Shown piece by piece: positions 5,031-7,987 of a stretch of 7,987 nucleotides of DNA. This stretch comes from DATBFX01 sp036558305. Its GTDB lineage: Bacteria; Chloroflexota; Chloroflexia; Thermomicrobiales; UBA6265. The notes under the pieces are model-generated. The model made no database searches. It saw nothing but the letters and a program-made list of their open reading frames with translations, and was not told the DNA's origin. The stretch lies in assembly GCA_036558305.1 (NCBI GenBank), contig DATBFX010000186.1, forward strand, positions 1-7,987. Direction: 5' to 3'. The position numbers and the translations under genes are program-made. The first letter of the stretch is position 1; each line of letters begins with the position of its first letter.

Positions 5031-7987
5031 GGCGCGACTCTCCTCACCGATCCCGACGACCTCAGCGGATCGAATGATACGCGGTCAGCACACCGGCGCC
5101 GCCAGACGATCGACCTCCTGCCGGCCCCGGCGATCGCCACCGCCGGCGCGTTGCCCCAGACTTCCACGGGGTACCCGAGCCGCTCTCCTCGCCAGAGTTG
5201 GACCGTGCACGTGCGCCGCAGCAAGTTCTTCCAGAGTTGGGCGTTGGCGAACGTCTCTTCGTCGGCGCTGAAGAGTTCGAAGACGGAGCGGGCGGCGACG
5301 AGGATCAGTTTTTGCTTGGCACGGCTGAGGGCGACGGTGAGGCGGCGTGGATCGAGGAGGAAGTCACCGGTCGCGAGCAGGTACTCGCGGTCGCTCTCGG
5401 TGGCGCTGATGACGATCACGGCGCGCTCGTCGCCCTGGAACCGCTCGACGGTGTCGACGGCGGCGATCCTGGTGACCGGTGACGCGGGGAACCGAAGCGC
5501 GAGATCGTCGAGAACCTCCTTCAGCGCCGATCGCTGGGCACGGTGGGGGACGACGATGCCGTAGCCGCCGCGGTCGTCTTCCCCGTAGAGGCGGGCGTCG
5601 GTCAGCGCGGCCAGGACGGGCGCCATCAGTTCGCGCTCGAACAGGTTGCGGTGCTGGCTCTCCGACTCGTCGTGGACGACGACGACCAGCGGGTAATCGG
5701 GTCGGAGCACCTCGGCAACGAAGGGTTCGGAAAATCCGATCGGCGGCAAGGTGTCGCGGCGGCGCGAGTGGTAGTGGATGCCGTCGTGCCGGTAGACCTC
5801 TTGCCGCAGAAACTCGGCCATCTCGGCGTGGAGACGGAAACTCTGTTCGAACTGGATCAGCGGCGGGCGGGGCTGAAGGTCCTGGAGCGCCGAGAAGAGA
5901 GAGGCGTACGACTTGAACTCTTTGAAGGTGCGGCGCGGTTCACCGAGCCAGTCGTGCTTGACGATCGGCGGCATCTGCCGGTGGTCGCCGACGACGATCA
6001 GCCGGCCATCGGGTTTCAGCGGGAGGGCGGCCATGACCGCCTCGGGCAGGTTCATCTGCGAGGCTTCGTCGAGGACGAGGCAGTCGCCGACGAAATGGCC
6101 GAAGAGTTCACCGTTCCAGCGGTCGTTGATGAGCCGGTAGATGCCGCCGGGCGGTGCCCCGGCGATGCACCAGCGATGTGACAGCAGTCGATCGAGGGAA
6201 CGCGGTTCGTCCTTCCTGGTCTTCGAGTCCAGGCGAGTGGTGCCGTAGGGCGGATCGCCTCTTGGGTTGAGGCGGAAGATGGGGACGTCGAACAGCCGCT
6301 CGTCGATCAAGTCCCGGACGAGGGCGGGATGCCGCTTCGCGAGGAGGCTGAGCTTGTCCTGGACGTCGACGATGTTGCGAAGCAGGACATCGGTGGCCGA
6401 ATGGGTTTTGCAGGCGACGAAGACCCTGAACTCGGTGCCGACGGCCATCGCTCCCTGGATGCGGGCGAAGAGGGCGAAGGCGGTCGTGTAGCTCTTGCCG
6501 GTGCCGGGCGGCCCCTGCACGAGGAGCGTCGGAGACGTACCGTGGCCGGCGATGAACTCGCGTTTCGACGGTTCGAAGCCGTGGAGAAACCCGGCTTCGT
6601 GAAGGGCATCCAGCGCCGCCAAAAATCGTTGCTGCCCGGTTTCGGCCGCGGCCGACCAGTTTGGAGCAGGGGTTGGGGAACCGGTGAGGCGTCCGTAGAG
6701 CCCGTTTTCGCCACCCTCGACCAGTCCCTCGGTGACCTTCTTACACCAGTAGCCATAGATGTTGTTGGGATCGGGGTCGAGTGTGTATCGCTCGCCGGAA
6801 AGAAAGGGTTTCGCAAAGGAGCCGAAGGTGAAACCCTTCAGGCTGCCCATCGATTGCACCATTTCGAGCTCGACCGTCGCTCCGACCACGTTGCCGGCCG
6901 CATCCTTCTCCGGCTCGATCGCGCGGATCTGTGCCCTCGGTCCGTACAGCAACTGCTTCGGCGTCGGCGTGAAGGGCGTCTGGCTTTCGGGGGATTCGCG
7001 CTCGTCGACGGCGAGGCGACGGGAGACGATGACCCGGTCGTCCTCGCGGAGCGTCGTCAGGTTCAAGGCTTCAGTAGCGTTGCAATCGGTCTCGGAGAGG
7101 TCCAGTCGCAGTCGGAACACCATTCCGTCCTGCGACCACTTGCACGCTTGTTTCTGCTCCTTCGAGAGCTCGACGCGTGGCGCATCCGGATTTGCCCGAC
7201 GGAAAGCGCGCTCGAAGTCGTCGCGCAGCCGTTGCAGGCGGACGTTCTCGCGGTTGCGGAGGCGAACGTCGGGAGACTGGTCGGCTTCGTCGTAGCGGGC
7301 GATCAGGGTTTCTCCCGCCAGGACGCGCCGCTCCGGCGGTAAGTGCCGGAGCGTTTTCCATTGGCCGAGGTCGACGTGGCGCTCGATCACGACGAACTCG
7401 TCGAGGGCATGGGCCAACGAGCGCCCCTTATCCCCAAAGGCGGCGAGGTCGGGGAGATCGAACGCACCTTTTTCGGTCAGACGGTTGCCCGAGAAATCCC
7501 TGGCGATCCACTCCATCGCTTCGAGGCGTCGCGCCTGGAAGGAATGCAGGATTTCGGGGGTGACTCGGCGATAGGCGCGGAATTCGTCGGCCGCGCCGTC
7601 GGCGGGCGGTGCGAGCTCGCCCCAGGCGGCGTAGGCGTATTCGAGGGGGATCTGGCTGTTGAAGCGGGAGCGGGCCGTGTACCAGGGCGAGGCATCGTGC
7701 TCGGGGCGCTCGCCGTCGGGGAAGCGGCCGACGTGATCGAAGAGGCGGGAGTGGAAAAGTTCGCTAAACGGCTCGGGGGTATTCCAATCGAATTTGAGGT
7801 AGCGGGACACCGCTTGCAGCGACTGGCAGACCATCGGGTAGTTCTTGAGCTCGCGAATCTCGTCGACCAGGAAGGTGGCGATCGGCGAGTCGAAGGCGGC
7901 GAGCTGGGTCATGAAGTCGTAGAGCGGCGTCGCGCCGAGGATGCCGGCGAGGTGGCGGGCCAGGCCGTCGAGCAGCAGTTGCTGCTC
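4982..7987 (-). CDS. Superfamily 1 (Upf1/DNA2-like) helicase, N-terminus outside the window (partial)
   Basis: The frame is open from the right edge of the window, so the true start lies beyond 7987; the first in-window Met (codon at 7910-7912) is preceded by at least 25 in-frame residues (EQQLLLDGLARHLAGILG...). Numbering from that Met: Walker A GPPGTGKS at 467-474, CKTHSATD (501-508, motif Ia region), Walker B LVLDEASQ at 612-619, motif III GDHRQMPP at 642-649, motif IV region QSFRLH at 690-695, motif V VDTVERFQGDE at 819-829, motif VI LTVALSRAK at 858-866. The DEAS box, the QSFRLH block and the SRAK ending place it with Upf1/IGHMBP2/DNA2-like ATPases, which translocate 5'-to-3' on single strands. 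The roughly 450 residues before Walker A contain a segment at 260-380 suggestive of a small beta-rich domain, but no nuclease motif is identified; related proteins often carry a RecB-type nuclease at the missing N-terminus. Family-like sequence ends near VEVWGNAP (916-923, to about 5144); the last 53 residues look atypical. Confidence 0.9.
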   Translation of the reverse strand, partial: EQQLLLDGLARHLAGILGATPLYDFMTQLAAFDSPIATFLVDEIRELKNYPMVCQSLQAVSRYLKFDWNTPEPFSELFHSRLFDHVGRFPDGERPEHDASPWYTARSRFNSQIPLEYAYAAWGELAPPADGAADEFRAYRRVTPEILHSFQARRLEAMEWIARDFSGNRLTEKGAFDLPDLAAFGDKGRSLAHALDEFVVIERHVDLGQWKTLRHLPPERRVLAGETLIARYDEADQSPDVRLRNRENVRLQRLRDDFERAFRRANPDAPRVELSKEQKQACKWSQDGMVFRLRLDLSETDCNATEALNLTTLREDDRVIVSRRLAVDERESPESQTPFTPTPKQLLYGPRAQIRAIEPEKDAAGNVVGATVELEMVQSMGSLKGFTFGSFAKPFLSGERYTLDPDPNNIYGYWCKKVTEGLVEGGENGLYGRLTGSPTPAPNWSAAAETGQQRFLAALDALHEAGFLHGFEPSKREFIAGHGTSPTLLVQGPPGTGKSYTTAFALFARIQGAMAVGTEFRVFVACKTHSATDVLLRNIVDVQDKLSLLAKRHPALVRDLIDERLFDVPIFRLNPRGDPPYGTTRLDSKTRKDEPRSLDRLLSHRWCIAGAPPGGIYRLINDRWNGELFGHFVGDCLVLDEASQMNLPEAVMAALPLKPDGRLIVVGDHRQMPPIVKHDWLGEPRRTFKEFKSYASLFSALQDLQPRPPLIQFEQSFRLHAEMAEFLRQEVYRHDGIHYHSRRRDTLPPIGFSEPFVAEVLRPDYPLVVVVHDESESQHRNLFERELMAPVLAALTDARLYGEDDRGGYGIVVPHRAQRSALKEVLDDLALRFPASPVTRIAAVDTVERFQGDERAVIVISATESDREYLLATGDFLLDPRRLTVALSRAKQKLILVAARSVFELFSADEETFANAQLWKNLLRRTCTVQLWRGERLGYPVEVWGNAPAVAIAGAGRRSIVWRRRCADRVSFDPLRSSGSVRRVAPWAKTIGRKKSRDSTF
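5040..5045 (-). promoter_or_regulatory. Ribosome binding site for the PRC-barrel-like gene
   Basis: Read on the minus strand, GAGGAG lies nine bases before the GTG at 5030. It is the best site in the region and lies inside the helicase reading frame's uncertain 3' tail. Confidence 0.55.

Noticed and set aside
6329..7342. Plus-strand open frame of about 337 codons opposite the helicase
   Set aside because: It is antisense to the helicase motif region, its composition is Arg/Glu/Gly-rich, and it lacks any recognisable domain or good start site.

Overview
The window is GC-rich bacterial DNA, almost fully coding, with GTG as well as ATG starts and strong G/C third-position bias. Gene content (hydantoinase subunit, several DUF917-type proteins, a DUF6092-like protein, a DUF2171/PRC-barrel-like protein) and an intergenic palindrome of the GTAGGGGCGGACC / GGTCCGCCCCTAC type are compatible with a Chloroflexota bacterium of the Thermomicrobia sort. 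That is an inference from style and content; there is no rRNA or marker gene to prove it.

Layout. Plus strand, 2-4680: the 3' end of a hydantoinase/oxoprolinase (HyuA-type) gene; a 105-nt gap that can fold into a three-stem structure; DUF917 paralog A (329-1411); a REP-like palindromic element (1408-1496) that supplies the stop codon of A; a small DUF6092-like gene (1526-1882); a nitroreductase-family flavoprotein (1879-2463); DUF917 paralog B (2480-3574); DUF917 paralog C (3571-4680). Two 4-nt start/stop overlaps (1879-1882, 3571-3574) and a 16-nt gap argue that the block from 1526 to 4680 is one transcript, probably continuing the hydantoinase operon upstream. Minus strand, converging on it: the body of a large superfamily 1 helicase of the Upf1/DNA2-like type (4982-7987, N-terminus outside the window), then a small PRC-barrel/DUF2171-like protein (4707-5030) that overlaps the end of the helicase frame.

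How the genes may work together. HyuA-type proteins are ATP-dependent cyclic amide (hydantoin, 5-oxoproline) ring openers. Pfam now names the former DUF917 family for S-methyl thiohydantoin desulfurase. A hydantoinase followed by three DUF917 paralogs therefore suggests catabolism of hydantoin-like or sulfur-substituted hydantoin-like heterocycles in the cytoplasm, with the nitroreductase-family enzyme as a possible flavin-dependent redox step. The substrate cannot be read from the sequence. The helicase/PRC pair looks like an unrelated neighbouring unit.

The most notable points are the three DUF917 paralogs in one operon, with B and C diverging from A in different conserved blocks, the DUF6092/nitroreductase pair set between them behind a palindromic repeat, and the foldable leader before paralog A.
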